64,000 nucleotides of DNA, from NCBI GenBank assembly GCA_011316305.1, contig SAUG01000058.1, positions 248,001-312,000 of the forward strand, read 5' to 3'. A program made the translations under genes and the position numbers. Under the pieces are notes generated by a model. It was not told the DNA's origin. It saw only the letters and a list, made by a program, of their open reading frames with translations, and ran no database searches. Origin of the DNA: Rusavskia elegans (lineage: Eukaryota > Ascomycota > Lecanoromycetes > Teloschistales > Teloschistaceae). Below are positions 25,095 to 36,978 of this stretch, one piece after another. Numbering within the stretch: position 1 is the stretch's first letter; each line of letters begins with the position of its first letter.

Positions 25095-26835
25095 ATATAT
25101 AATTCATCAAGTATCTTTTTAGTATCTAATATAATACTATTAATAATGTTTTTACTATTAGTACTATAGATTATTTTAATCGTTATATAGACGAGTTCCA
25201 TATATTCTTCCTTATATTTAAATATATCTAGAAGTTTAAGGTCCTTAGTAGCGGTTTAGAGATTACTAAATTTATAGTAGACTATAATACTTTCCTTCTA
25301 GTTCTTATAGTTTAAGCGGGTTTTAAATTTCGGAACTATATTAATAGAATAGCCGAAATCTCCTAGTTTATAATTATTTATAATTAATATTTAAGAGATA
25401 GATATATTACCGAGTTTAGTACTAGATTGTAGAGTACCGTAAGAAATAGTATTATAGATAAATAAATTAGAAAGAAAGTCTAGAAGCGAGTAACTAGAAA
25501 GCGTAATAATTTTAAAGCCGGATAGATTATTCGGGCTTAGAAAAGTAGGCGAAAAATAAAAAAATATAAATTATTCCGGATAATCTTCGGATATAATAGA
25601 AGGTAATTTTAATAGACAGTAATTAAAATCCGGGCGTAGATAGCTCTAAATAGTAAGGTTTAATTTACTAATAACTATATAGGAGCCTATAGTTTTCGAT
25701 AGTAAATTAGAAATTATAGACCGTTTAGTTTCCCTAAAGATTATTAGGTAGTATCTAAAAAAATTGTTATTTAAAACCTTTAAAGCTATAAGAATTAGTA
25801 TAGTATAAAGCTTTGATAATAGTATTATAGAAAAAGATATAAGGTTTAGAATAGATTAAATAAAATTTCAAAAATTAAAACGATATAATAATAGTTTTTA
25901 GTAATATATAGGAAGTTGCGAATTATTATACTATTTAGAATTGGAGAATATAGCTAGTAAAGCCGAAAGCTAGGCTTATTAGCTCCAGTTCTAAAAGAAA
26001 ACGATAGTTAGTTTAGAAATAATAAAGGCTTACTTAGACTATTAGAAGGTTAGGAAAAATACAATAGCTGGAAATATAGTCTACTAGTCTTCTATTTTAT
26101 AAAAGTTCTAGTTTATTCTAAGTTAGCTAGATTGTCGCTTCCTATATTTATCTATAATGGCTGGTAGGAGCTCGGCTATCTAGATTACTATAGGATATAT
26201 ACCGAAAGCTAGTATTAGCTAGATAGAAAGATATAGAACTAATAATAATAGTAAAAATTATTTTTTTAAATCTAACTATTATATAACCAGCGTTATATCT
26301 TTATAGTAATATATCTATATATAGTAAAATAGCGACTTATATTCCATCCGAAAGTGAATCAAATAGGATTTAAATAACTAGAAAAGGTTATAAAATAAAA
26401 TAAAAAGGGTCTATTTAGCTATTTATAATATCGATAGTTACCGGAGTATTTATAGGTATAGTATAACTATAGATTTCGTCGTTCGCGGTATTAGATACTT
26501 TATACGGTTTAGTAATATATATTAGATCTATCGAAAAATAGATAAAAAAAAAAAGATCTAATAAAAGTATAAAGAAGTCAAATATGAAGTTATAATACTT
26601 ACGAATAATAGTAAAAATCGTTTTAAACTAACTCGGCTAGAGCTTCTGGATTTATAATCTATTAGAATTATATTTATATAATATTAAGTTTAATTTACCA
26701 GGATAGGCTTTCGCCTAAACTAAATATATAAAAAGGAGATAGTAGAGCTCTAGCGCCTAGAATCACTAGATCTAATCAGTACTAGCGCCCTTGGCGCCTT
26801 AATACAGCTGTTGTACGTAATACGTACTTCTAATA
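25095..26835 (-). mobile_element. Copia fragment: gag region, leader and 5' LTR (copy E5)
   Basis: Positions 25,095-26,659 match the gag and leader portion of E1 and E4 (compare 5870-7293). The LTR at 26,660-26,835 ends CTTCTAATA. The fragment is cut on its left by the palindromic element and on its right abuts, via GAAAA, a long copy of the tRNA-like family. Confidence 0.75.
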
Positions 26836-28104
26836 GAAAACCGTGATCTATTTAACCTTTTTATATTTAATTCTAATTCGATCGATTTATACGAATACGA
26901 AACGATCTATCATATAGTCTCTCCATATTTAGTTTAGTTAATTTGTTTTGGTTTTGGTGCCCGGTAAACCAATGGTTCGGTAAGCAAATCAAGCGTTAGT
27001 ATACCAGTATCGAATATACGATAGCAGAACTTATACTCTAGTTCTATTAACGTAAATAACGGTTCTATAGAATTTTAATTTAAATTTATTTAGTAATATT
27101 ACGTATCCTTCTACCGATAACTTAACGTCGAATTTTTATAGATAAGTATACCTCGTAGTTATCGCTTCTTCCTTTTCTTTTACCAGTAATATAAGCCCCT
27201 CGTAAGTACTACGACTTACTAAAACCCCTTATATACGTATATACTCCTGTAATAGCTATAGCTGTAAGCTAAACCAGACGGTAGTACCTTTATCTATAAT
27301 AACTATATCTACCCGCGCGGACGTTAACTACCTCGTAGTAGCTAGAATAAACTATTCTAACTTCGATATAAATAGCCTTTTTACCGCCCTTAAAACGCGC
27401 TATCCGATCTCTCTACCCCCCTTTAATCTAATCGACCGGGTAAAGCTTCTAGCCGTAGTAGCTAGCGTACTGGCTAGCGACCGTCTTACGGCTAGCGACC
27501 CTTTTAAAGTATACGGGCTAAAGAGTACTTTAATAGTTTAGCAGAACGTTAAGGTATAGATTATATAATAAATATAGTCGAGGCGAGGACTATAGATAGA
27601 TATTTCGCAGTATAGTAGATAGATATAGCGGAAATATTAGAAGTTGATAATTATATATAACGTCGAGAAAGAACTGGATATATAGTATTTAAATATAGTA
27701 GAGGATTCGTAATCGCGAATAAAGAAGGAAATAGTCAAATAGAAGTAATTGACTGCGCTATAAATCTTGCCTGACGAACTATATATCTTTAGCTGTAAAA
27801 ATTTCTTTACACGTAAAATACAATAATCGTTGCCGTATATAACGTTGATGAAACATATATGTATATATAAAAACTCAATATGACTCCAGACAGGAACCTT
27901 TCAGGGGGGAGTGTCTCTATATAAATTCTATATAACCTCTATATAAAAATCGACTTGGTCGATAGAAAAAACTTAAATATTAGGTTAGCCTTCGAAGGAT
28001 TCGAACCTCCGACCCGCCGAATTTAATCCCGCTAACTCCGAAATAGAGCGCTAGATCCGTTAGGCATCCAAATCACGCAGTCTTGCCACTGCGTCTTCCA
28101 GGCC
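26836..28104. mobile_element. Long form of the tRNA-like family (copy B)
   Basis: The end of the left arm (26,836-26,930) is followed by about 0.95 kb of internal DNA and then the tRNA-like head, whose B-box is at 28,007-27,997 (minus strand GGTTCGAATCC). A purine run, CAGGGGGGAG, followed by TGTCTC near 27,905 looks like a polypurine tract plus LTR start, and TGGTGCCCGG near 26,947 looks like a primer site. An LTR-type origin of the internal part is therefore possible. One plus frame from about 27,190 to 27,590 is open except for TAG/TAA, with segments such as RADVNYLVVARINYSNFDI. Confidence 0.6.
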
Positions 28105-28404
28105 GTTATTTATTTTAAAAAATTCAATTATAATATCTTTTTACTTGTATATAGAACTAGAAATAGGTATCGGTAAAACTATAATAATATATAATCATCG
28201 TTTTATTATATAGAATCCATTCTCTAAAATCGCCGTTATAGATAATCTAAATAAAATATTCTTTCGAACTATATCGAAACTCTTTTAAACTATTAGAATT
28301 TCTCTGAGACTTTTTGAATTAGATATTTTTATCGACGATGTTATCGACGGATAGTGGAATCAATAGTAAAAAATTATTAAATAAAGTTAAATCTATCTTT
28401 TTAC

Positions 28405-29218
28405 TACTTTAGGCGACGTTGCTAGTTTCTAGACGGCCTGTTAACACGTTGTTTAAATCATGTTAGTAAAAATATCAAGTAATTTAAAATATCGAGGATA
28501 GGCAATACGAATATACCGTAATTAATTATATCTATTTTAAAAAATATACTGTTTTTCGAAAACAGGCTGTTCGTATTATATTTTAAATTACTATAAATTA
28601 TCACAATTGATCTATCGGCTTATAGATCGGCCTTTCGAGATTCAAATCCGATAGGTCGATTTATTTTATCTAGGCTATTTAAATCGCTAAATTGGTTTAA
28701 AAAATTGAAAACCGAAGGAATCGAACCCCGAACCTACCGAGTTTATCCTAATCGGGACTAATTTCTAGAGAGATAGAATATTAATATTTATATTACTCTA
28801 CTATCTAGACTAAAGAGATTTATATCTAGATTCTAATACTAATAACTAACATCTACTAAATTTTTGAATAATTTAAAATATTATTTTAATATCGTTTTAA
28901 CATTAAATTAACATTGAATAGAAATAAAATTTTTATAAACTAGCTGTTAACCATAGATTAACCAGTAATTAATATAAATAGACTGTTAAAGTTCAATTTA
29001 GTATTTTAGAAAACAGGCCGTTAATAGACTTTTTCTAAAAACAGCTAATAATACTAAACAAGCTGTTTTTATTAACGTTTTATTTTTTTATATTAATTAT
29101 CTACTAGCTGTTCCAATAAACCTTACTGTTAGTAAGCTATCTGTTTCATATACTATATAACTTTAAATTTACATTTAACTAATAGGTCATCTAGAAACCA
29201 GCAGCGCCGCCTAAAGTA
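28405..29218. mobile_element. TIR element M3, about 814 bp, RIP-degraded
   Basis: The termini are inverted repeats of about 40 bp. The left starts TACTTTAGGCGACGTTGC at 28,405; the right, reversed, starts TACTTTAGGCGGCGCTGC at 29,218. Inside is a smaller hairpin at about 28,478-28,602 and several AAACAGGCTGTT-like palindromes. No open frame or clear target duplication is visible. It is probably a non-autonomous DNA transposon. Confidence 0.6.
28700..28745 (-). repeat. Isolated B-box-like tRNA remnant inside M3
   Basis: The minus strand reads GGGGTTCGATTCC, a perfect B-box (GGTTCGANTCC), near 28,717-28,705, with CCTACCGAG-type flanks like the 3' arm of the other tRNA-like heads. No A-box or cloverleaf can be seen. 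Confidence 0.35.
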
Positions 29219-31270
29219 TTTAATAAATTTTATTTTAAAACCGAATAGGCCTCTATACTAACGTTTCAAATAATTATTAATATCGTTATTTTATATTCTA
29301 ACCGCGATGTAAATAATATAATATTTAATCTACGTTATATAATCACGTTTATAGAAATATTAAACCATTCTAAATATTTTTTATATAATGGAAGACTAGA
29401 TATTTACTAAATACTACTAATACGGATAAAATTTCGCTGGTAGTATTAGTTTTAGAATCGTTAATAGTATACTCGTTTAATTTTCGCCCAATTATATCTA
29501 TTATTAGTTAGAGATTTTACGTTAGTTTAATAAAATAACATTTTAAACTTTTCTTCTATTATTTAGTTTTCAGTTAATACAGTAGATTTATAATTACAAT
29601 TGTTCGATATATTATTGATTACGAATTTGGATCTATATTCTAGTATTTAATAAAAAAACTTTTTAATATTTAAAAGATCTATTGATAGTTATAGAATCTA
29701 GTAAAAATACGATAAAAAATGAAAAATACTTGATGGATAAATAAATAACTAAATAGTATCTAATTATTTTAAAAAACGGAAAGCGAAACGTATTTTAAAA
29801 TATAGAACGAAAAAATATAAAAAAGATAGTAAAAATAAAAATGAAATGGATAGATATAATAGAATAGAGAACGTTACGTAAAATAGAATATAAAATAACA
29901 AGGTAGAAAAAAAATAAAAAAAATAAAGGTTTTAATATAGTTAGTTATAATAAAAAGTTTATAAAATGAAAATAGATAAATCAAACGAAAATTTTTTAAA
30001 TAGACTATAAAGATACTAGCTTCGAGTTAAAATACTAGAATATAAAATATAAGAGAAACGAATAATAATATAGGCTAATTCCTAGTATTAATATATATAT
30101 TATAAATTTAAAAAGATATAAATTATAACAATACGCGATTATAATAGATTGATATACTAGAAATATTATAAGCGATACTACCGCGCGATTCATCTATATA
30201 GCCGAATTATAAATCCAAAATTGAAAACGCTGATATATAAAATATCCGAAATATTAGTAAATAATCGAACTAAACTCTTTATATCGAACTAATAGCAAAA
30301 ACTAATATTACTTTTCAGTATCAAATTTCAAATATTAATAAAAGTCTATCCGATAATAGATAGATAAACGGAATTCATTTACCAGATTTTAGAATACTAG
30401 TTTAAATATTATATAAACGACGTTTACGATTCTAAAGTAGTTTTTGTTTCTATTGGTAGCGTAACTAGTATTAAATATAAAAGAATATAATATCATTAAA
30501 TAACCAAAGTATTATACTAATTATTAGCGATCATTGAATCTTTTTAAACGAATTCTAGATTATTATTTTATTTGTTTTTCTAATTTCCGATTAATCGTCT
30601 ATTCGGTAAATAAATAAATATCAATAGGCTTGCGATAGATATATAGTAATAAAAATAAATACTTTAATCTGATTATTTTATATTTTTAAATATTTAATAT
30701 CGATTCGAATCTATTTTATAATACGTTCGGAGTATAAATTTTTAATATTTTTTCAAAATGATAATATAGAATATTTTTCGTATATATATATATTTTATAA
30801 TAGAATCTTTTTCTAGTATCTAGTATTTTATTTAATTCATTTATTTTTCGTTATCGATTTGGCTATAAACTAATATGGATAGAATTTAGACTATTAATTC
30901 TATAACTATTATTATATTGTTTCAATTTAAAAAAATACAATTTAAAATCGCCTATTTTAAATTATTCAATAAATTTAATCGAAATTCGCTGATCCTTTTA
31001 CTTTAATAGATTTCAAATTCTAGAATTCGTTAGTTTTAATAATTACGTTAAAACTTTATATATTAAATCCGCCGGAACTATATAATTCTAGCGATTATAT
31101 TAAATTTCTACTAAAATCCTTTATTCTATTATATTTTGAGCTAGTAGTTAAACAAATTATAAATTTAATAGTTATCGAATATCTAGATAGATTAATAGAT
31201 CGTCCGGATTCGAATACGAATATAGACGAATATAAAAAAAAAAAAAAAAAGATAATATTATCATTGGACC
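29219..31270. other. AT-rich, RIP-like sequence with no identifiable feature
   Basis: No open frame or recognised repeat is seen. A run of 17 A lies at 31,234-31,250, just before the TIR element at 31,271. It could be a poly(A) tail of an unrecognised retroposon or simple low-complexity DNA. Confidence 0.5.
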
Positions 31271-31661
31271 TCGGAACGGGTTGGATCGAATCGGATTTTA
31301 AAGTCTTTGACCCGATTCGAATCGAGTTGAAATATAAACGGGTTGGAATATAAATAGGTTAGAAGATAAACGAGTTAGAATATAAACGGGTTAGGATATA
31401 CGGGTTATCGCGGATTTATCCCGTTTAAAAAAAGAATTATTTAGTACACGCACTAGTATAGGCGCTAAATTGATCTAAATAGTATATAAACTTCTATATA
31501 ATCTAAACTATTAGTAAAATTCATTTACGCTAAATTAGCGCCTATATTCGATTTTCTAGAACTAATTCTAAAAACTACTATTTTTAGTAAATCCCGACCC
31601 GAATCCAACCCGTTTCGATTCGGGTCGAATTCGAGACGGGAATTTTTCCATCCCGTTTCGA
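31271..31661 (+). mobile_element. Short TIR element M1, copy 1 (391 bp)
   Basis: It begins TCGGAACGGGTTGGATCG and its reversed right end begins TCGAAACGGGATGGA, giving imperfect terminal inverted repeats. A second, inverted copy with the same termini is at 47,491-47,838. The inner flanks are rich in CGGGTT and GGATCGAATCGG motifs. There is no coding capacity. Confidence 0.65.
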
Positions 31662-33484
31662 AAAGCAATTAGCATCAAATATCTAGTTATAGAAGCTATT
31701 TTAGTAGTTTATAATCGTACGTATTTTAAAGTAATATAAAGAAAATATATAGAAAATATAATAATGAAATTAAAAATATAATAGAATCAAAACGATTAAT
31801 TCTATAACTTTTATTTAACTATTTCTTTTTACTATCAAAATTCTATATTATAAAAACTTATATTTTTAATACCGTATAACAACTACGATAATAGAAAATA
31901 TATAAAATAATCTAATTATAATTCGGAATAAAATGTTTATAAAAAGAAACGTTAGATTATAAATTAGCGGAATTAATAATCTAAAATATCGAAACTTTAA
32001 AAAATATCTCTGAAAATATTAAAGGGATATGAAAATAATTAGATTAATAGTAAAATAGAAAATAAGAAATAATATTTTAAATAAAAAAAAGAAATAAAAT
32101 ATATCTTTTTACGAAGTATCTAAAAATAAAAACTTCAAATAAAAAATTTAAAGATATAAAAATCGAACTATTTTGTATTAAAGAAAATAAAAGTTTTTAA
32201 AATTTAAAATTTAATTATTTTAAAAATATTAAAGTATATCAGATTTTCCTTATATCTTTTTTAAAATAAATCGATTTCGAAAAATAAATTTAATAGACGT
32301 TTAATTTTAAAATATAAAAATGAAATATTTTTATAATTGAAAAGATTTTATAATTAAAAAATTTAAATTATTTGATTAAATAAAGATTATTCCATTTCGG
32401 AAAATATATAAAAATCTGAAAAATATTTAATAAACTATAAAAAGATTTTTCGATAATTTTATAAAAAAATATAAAAAAATTATCAACTAGCTAAATTTTT
32501 TGGAAAAAATAATCTATATAGAAATTATATTACTAAAAAAATTCAAATCGATAAAAAATAGAATTTATAATAACTTTTTTCTTTTCTAATTTTTCGATAA
32601 TTTATAGTTTATTATTAATTATAATAATTGTATTTTCCCATATAACCGAATTAATCTATTAACGTTATGATTTAATATACGTTTTATAAAATTTTTATTT
32701 AATCTTTTACGTATTTTTATTAAAACGACGTTGACGTATAGTATTTAAAGATACTGAATTATAAAGAACATTTCGTTTATATATATAATATACTTTTTAG
32801 TATTTTTATTAATATAATAAAACTTTTCCGAATAGAAAGATTTATAACAGATTTATAGTATTAAACAATCTATTTTTCATAATAGAATTTTTCTATAACG
32901 ATCGTTAATTAATATACTTTTTCAATTATTTTTAACAAAAAGAAAAATAGTTTTTAAAAATAAAAAATCTAAATAAAAGTTATAATATTATAAATATAGA
33001 TAATATATTTTCGAAAACGCGGTAGTATTAGAAATAATATAAAAAAGTTCTATTACGTTTTAATAAATACAGAAAATTAAAACGATTTTAATAGTAATAT
33101 TATTTGATATTTAGAAATTTAATAAATAATTAATATATAGTTTATTTAATAAATAAATATTATAAATTTTTAGATTTCAATAACTTTAATAGATTAAAAC
33201 TTTTAATATAAAAAAGTTTTATTATATACTTTAAAAGCAAATATTTATTTCTAAACAATACGTTAATGATCTATTAATATTCGATTGATTAAAAACTCGT
33301 TATTCGCGAAAATTCCTCGCAGTTGTTCCTTTAATAGTAAATTTAAACAAATTAGAAATTCGCTCGCTATATTACGTAATCGAAAGTCATATATAAACTT
33401 CAAATTTAGTTAGAACTAGATTTTTTTAGTAACAAGAAATTTACTAATAATTAATTAATCTATAACAATGAATTAAAATTCCAA
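31662..33484. other. AT-rich, RIP-like sequence with no identifiable feature
   Basis: Extreme A/T content, no open frames, and no repeats that I can match inside the window. Confidence 0.5.
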
Positions 33485-33800
33485 TATCGATTTAATATTT
33501 AGTTAACAGCGAGTTATTCTATTAATTTTAATAATAAAATTAGATTTAAAATAAGCGAGCCTATGGATTACGTAGATTATCTAGTTTATTTCGTCGATTT
33601 TCGTACTCTAGATATCTTATAGAAGGCGTAAAAATCGGATGAAAATTTCTAAAAAAGAGATTTTCTCGGAATTCGAACTTTGAATTGTTTAGTAATCAAT
33701 CAGAATTAGTAATTAGAATTTTACTAGATGGAGTTTATAGAATCACGTGCTATAAAACTAATCTATCTATCTATTCAATCTATAACAATAATATTTATTA
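33485..33800 (-). repeat. Second tRNA-like repeat family (copy 1)
   Basis: It is about 315 bp and aligns with 46,920-47,240 along its length (shared landmarks GATTACGTA, TCGTCGATT, GAGATTTT, CGGRATTCGAACT). On the minus strand a B-box-like AAGTTCGAATTCC is visible; the better preserved copy 2 reads GAGTTCGAATCCCG. A tRNA-derived short retroposon is the simplest reading. Confidence 0.45.
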
Positions 33801-34521
33801 ATTAATTATATAAAAATTGATTCGAAATTCTAATTAACTTTAATTTCAAATTAAATAATTAACTTTAACTTTTAGTTAATTTCAGCTTCCAATTAGTTTC
33901 AACTTTTGGTTGATTTTAACTTCTAGTTAACTTCTAAATAACATCGGTCCAATATCTAATTAACTCGTTTTTTAATAAACTAACTATTGATATATTGTTA
34001 ATAGAAAGTTTAAATAAAAATTTTATTAGATAAAACCATTTGTTTTTATAAAACTTTTAGTAAAATCGAATTATCTATTGATTTAGAAATGATATAATAT
34101 TTTTATTAATATAATTTTAATTTCTAGCAGATATAAAATTGATATAACGTTTTAAATAATTTTATATCGACGTTTTATTCAAAAACGAATACTTGTTTCT
34201 AAAATATATAGATTTTAAATTCGACGTTTTTATAACTTATATTTAATTCATTTATTTTCGTTTCTATTACTTTTGTAATTAAAACGAAATAATTTTAGAA
34301 TTTACTTCATTTGACAGTCTATTATATTCAAAATATATAAATATATTATTTTATTTATATTTTTTTCCGAAAACGATTATTCGATAGTTTTTGTAATAAG
34401 CAATTGTTAATACTAATATAAAGTTGTAAAAGAATAAAGTCTAGAATTGAAATAATATACTATATATACAATATTCGAAAATATTAATATAAATAGATTA
34501 AATATATATAGTTATTTTTAA

Positions 34522-35971
34522 TAGATTGGCTATTTCGATATAGATTTCCATTAATATATCGAAAATCCGACCCGAGTTTTAACGAATCGATTTAATTTAA
34601 TCTATTAAACGGTTCGGGTCGGTTTTTAATATTAAAATCGAAACTCGAATTAGATAAAATAGGAACCGATTAGACTGGCCACTTCGGTACGGGTTCCCGT
34701 TAAACTTTTTTTAATAATTAATTAATAATATAATATACTCTTTAATTAATTTATTTTTTATTAAAAAGATAATATATTTAGTCTAACTAGAATCCTTCTA
34801 GCTAGAGTGATTAATTAATTAGAAATTTTTAAAATTATTTATATAATTTTTATACTAGAGTTATACTTTTATACTAGAGCTTGGCGTTTTAGCGGGTCGG
34901 ATCGGTTCTTTTAACCCGAAACCGAATCCCGATCGGTTCGGTATTTTAAAAAGTCGGAATCGATTCGGTTCGAATCCGGGATACGAATTCGGATTCGAAA
35001 TCCGATCCGACGGCCAATTTAAAATCGATAGAAATTCGATCCGATCTATTAAATATTCTATATATAGTATAATATTCTAATTTATTTATTTATTATATAA
35101 ATAAACCATTTTTATTTAAAGTAATATATTTAGATAATATATTTAGTTTAACTAGAATTTTTCTAGATTACGTAGTTAATTAAATCGAAATTTTTTAAAT
35201 AAATAGATATAAATTTTATACTTGAATTATACTTTTATATTAGAAATTAATAGATTTTACAGTTTTAATAAATTAAATTCGAGTTTCCGAATTTAATCCG
35301 GAACCGAATTTAATCGAATTTTAAAATAATTCGATCCGATTCGGTTCGATATCTAGAAAAATCGGAACCGATTCGGATTAGATCGGTTTTTCTAATTCGA
35401 ATTCCAAATCCGATCCGACGACTAATCTAATTTATAATATAGAAAAAGAAATAGTAAAAAATTTATAATCGAATAAAAAAGAATATAGTTAATTAAAAAT
35501 AATTAACCGCGCTATAATTTGACGAATTTTAATTAAAAAGATTTTTTATACGTAAAATATAATATAAATAAATTAATTAAATAAATATTTTTTATTCAAT
35601 TTTAGATATAAATTGATCATTTCGGATCGAATCCGAATATCCGCTAAACCTTATATATATATATAATAAATCTATTTATATATATATTTTTTTTATATTT
35701 TTATTATTGATAATATATTAAACTAATTAATTTAATTCAATTAAAATCTTTTTAGCTAGCGTAGTTAGTTAATTAGAATTTTTTTAAATAATTTGTATAA
35801 TTTTTATACTAGAATTATACGAGTAATATAGATTTAACAGATTAGTCGAATCGGATCGAATTATATAATCCGATCCGGAATTCGATTCGGATCGAACCGT
35901 AGAATTTTCTAATTCGATTCGGATCGGATCGGATTAGTTAATTCGAATTCGAAATCCGATCCGACGGTCAA
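34522..35971. mobile_element. Cluster of three hAT-like TIR elements (family M2)
   Basis: Three relics lie in the same orientation: about 34,522-35,021, 35,022-35,427 and 35,613-35,971. Each ends CCGATCCGACGGCCAATTT or a mutated form; those with visible starts read TTGGC(C/T)A(C/T)TTCG. All are rich in TCGGAT/GATCGG motifs in their subterminal parts and share a central TTTAGTCTAACTAGAA segment. The complete inverted copy at 44,977-45,450 defines the ends. The first unit appears to contain a second start near 34,678, so nesting is likely. Confidence 0.6.
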
Positions 35972-36182
35972 TCTATTTAGATAAAAGTTTTTTTAAAAAA
36001 ATAAATTAATAATATTATTTTTTAAATAATTAATATATATTAATTAAATTAGATTTTAATTTTAAATCGTAATATCGATATTAATATATTAACTTTGAAT
36101 TTATTTTCCGAAATATTGGTTTATTGAATACTAGAATCTAAATTTAACAAAATATTATTTTGAAAAAAAGTCCAAAAATGAT

Positions 36183-36291
36183 CGATTCTGACGAGATTCG
36201 AACTCGCAATCTTTGCCAATTCCATCGTCAACGCGCAAAGACGCAATTGGTTTCACCGGAAAGCAACGCCTTGCCATTAGGCCACAGAACC
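36183..36291 (-). tRNA. tRNA-Arg(CCG) with a 37-nt intron
   Basis: The minus strand folds as a tRNA. The acceptor stem GGTTCTG pairs with CAGAATC (one G-T pair). The D-arm is GCC-TAATGGCAA-GGC, the anticodon stem TTGCT/GGCAA, the loop TT-CCG-G...T, the variable loop AGATT, and the T-arm GCGAG-TTCGAAT-CTCGT, with discriminator G. The intron (36,255-36,219) interrupts the loop one base 3' of the anticodon, the canonical site. TTTTT and TTTTTTT runs follow at once as Pol III terminators. It lies at the very edge of the RIP-damaged block yet has an intact fold, so it is likely functional. Confidence 0.92.
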
Positions 36292-36978
36292 ACGATAGTT
36301 CTTTATCAGTCATGAATCATCAATTGTCATTTTACATACTTTATCCGGATTCTCCCGGTTTCCTCTGGCTGGCGCCAAGAAAGTCATGCAAATTGTTGAT
36401 GGGCTGTACCCATTGTACTTATATATATTGGGTCAATTAAATATTCTTAAACAGAAAACCACCCGAAAAAGTTAACATAACATAGTAAGCTAATATTCAA
36501 ACCATTAAATATGAAAAGCAATCATAAATCACACTTAAGCCCATGATTTAGCAGTCCCATGACAAGGAATAGCCCTTCGGCCATACACTGGGTGTTGTCT
36601 AGCTGCTTAATCATTGGAACTACTGGTCAAGAATTTTCGCCTTCGCTCGTGTGCACCAAGATCGTATGGTTCAATAGAGGATATCCTCTTCTACTACGAC
36701 ATCGCTCTCAGTGGATTAAGTCTTGACGCTCATGCTGGGCAATATGAAAAATAAGTAGTATTGCGAGGCCACCATCATGGTGCCCTTTTTCTACCTTTGG
36801 ATTCAAGAAGGCTCAGGAACTCCAACCTGCCCAATTACCAAAAAGATACCTAGAGGCTCGCCCACTTGCTTGCTTGCATGTCTTCGTTACGTTAGCCTAT
36901 CGAGGATTGCAATCCAAATTGCAGAGCAAAGCTGCCGTGTTCCGTCGCGTCGTCTGGTTAAGTGGCCAAAAAACCTGG
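36292..36978. other. Intergenic, 3' side of the cyclin gene
   Basis: Base composition is normal and there is no convincing gene; short frames here lack protein-like composition. It holds the 3' untranslated region of the cyclin gene and the upstream side of the tRNA. Confidence 0.6.

Noticed and set aside
1..36180. CRISPR array or simple satellite in the repeat-rich left half
   Set aside because: Repeats are long dispersed elements with LTRs, TIRs and target duplications; no regularly spaced short repeats are present, and the organism is eukaryotic.
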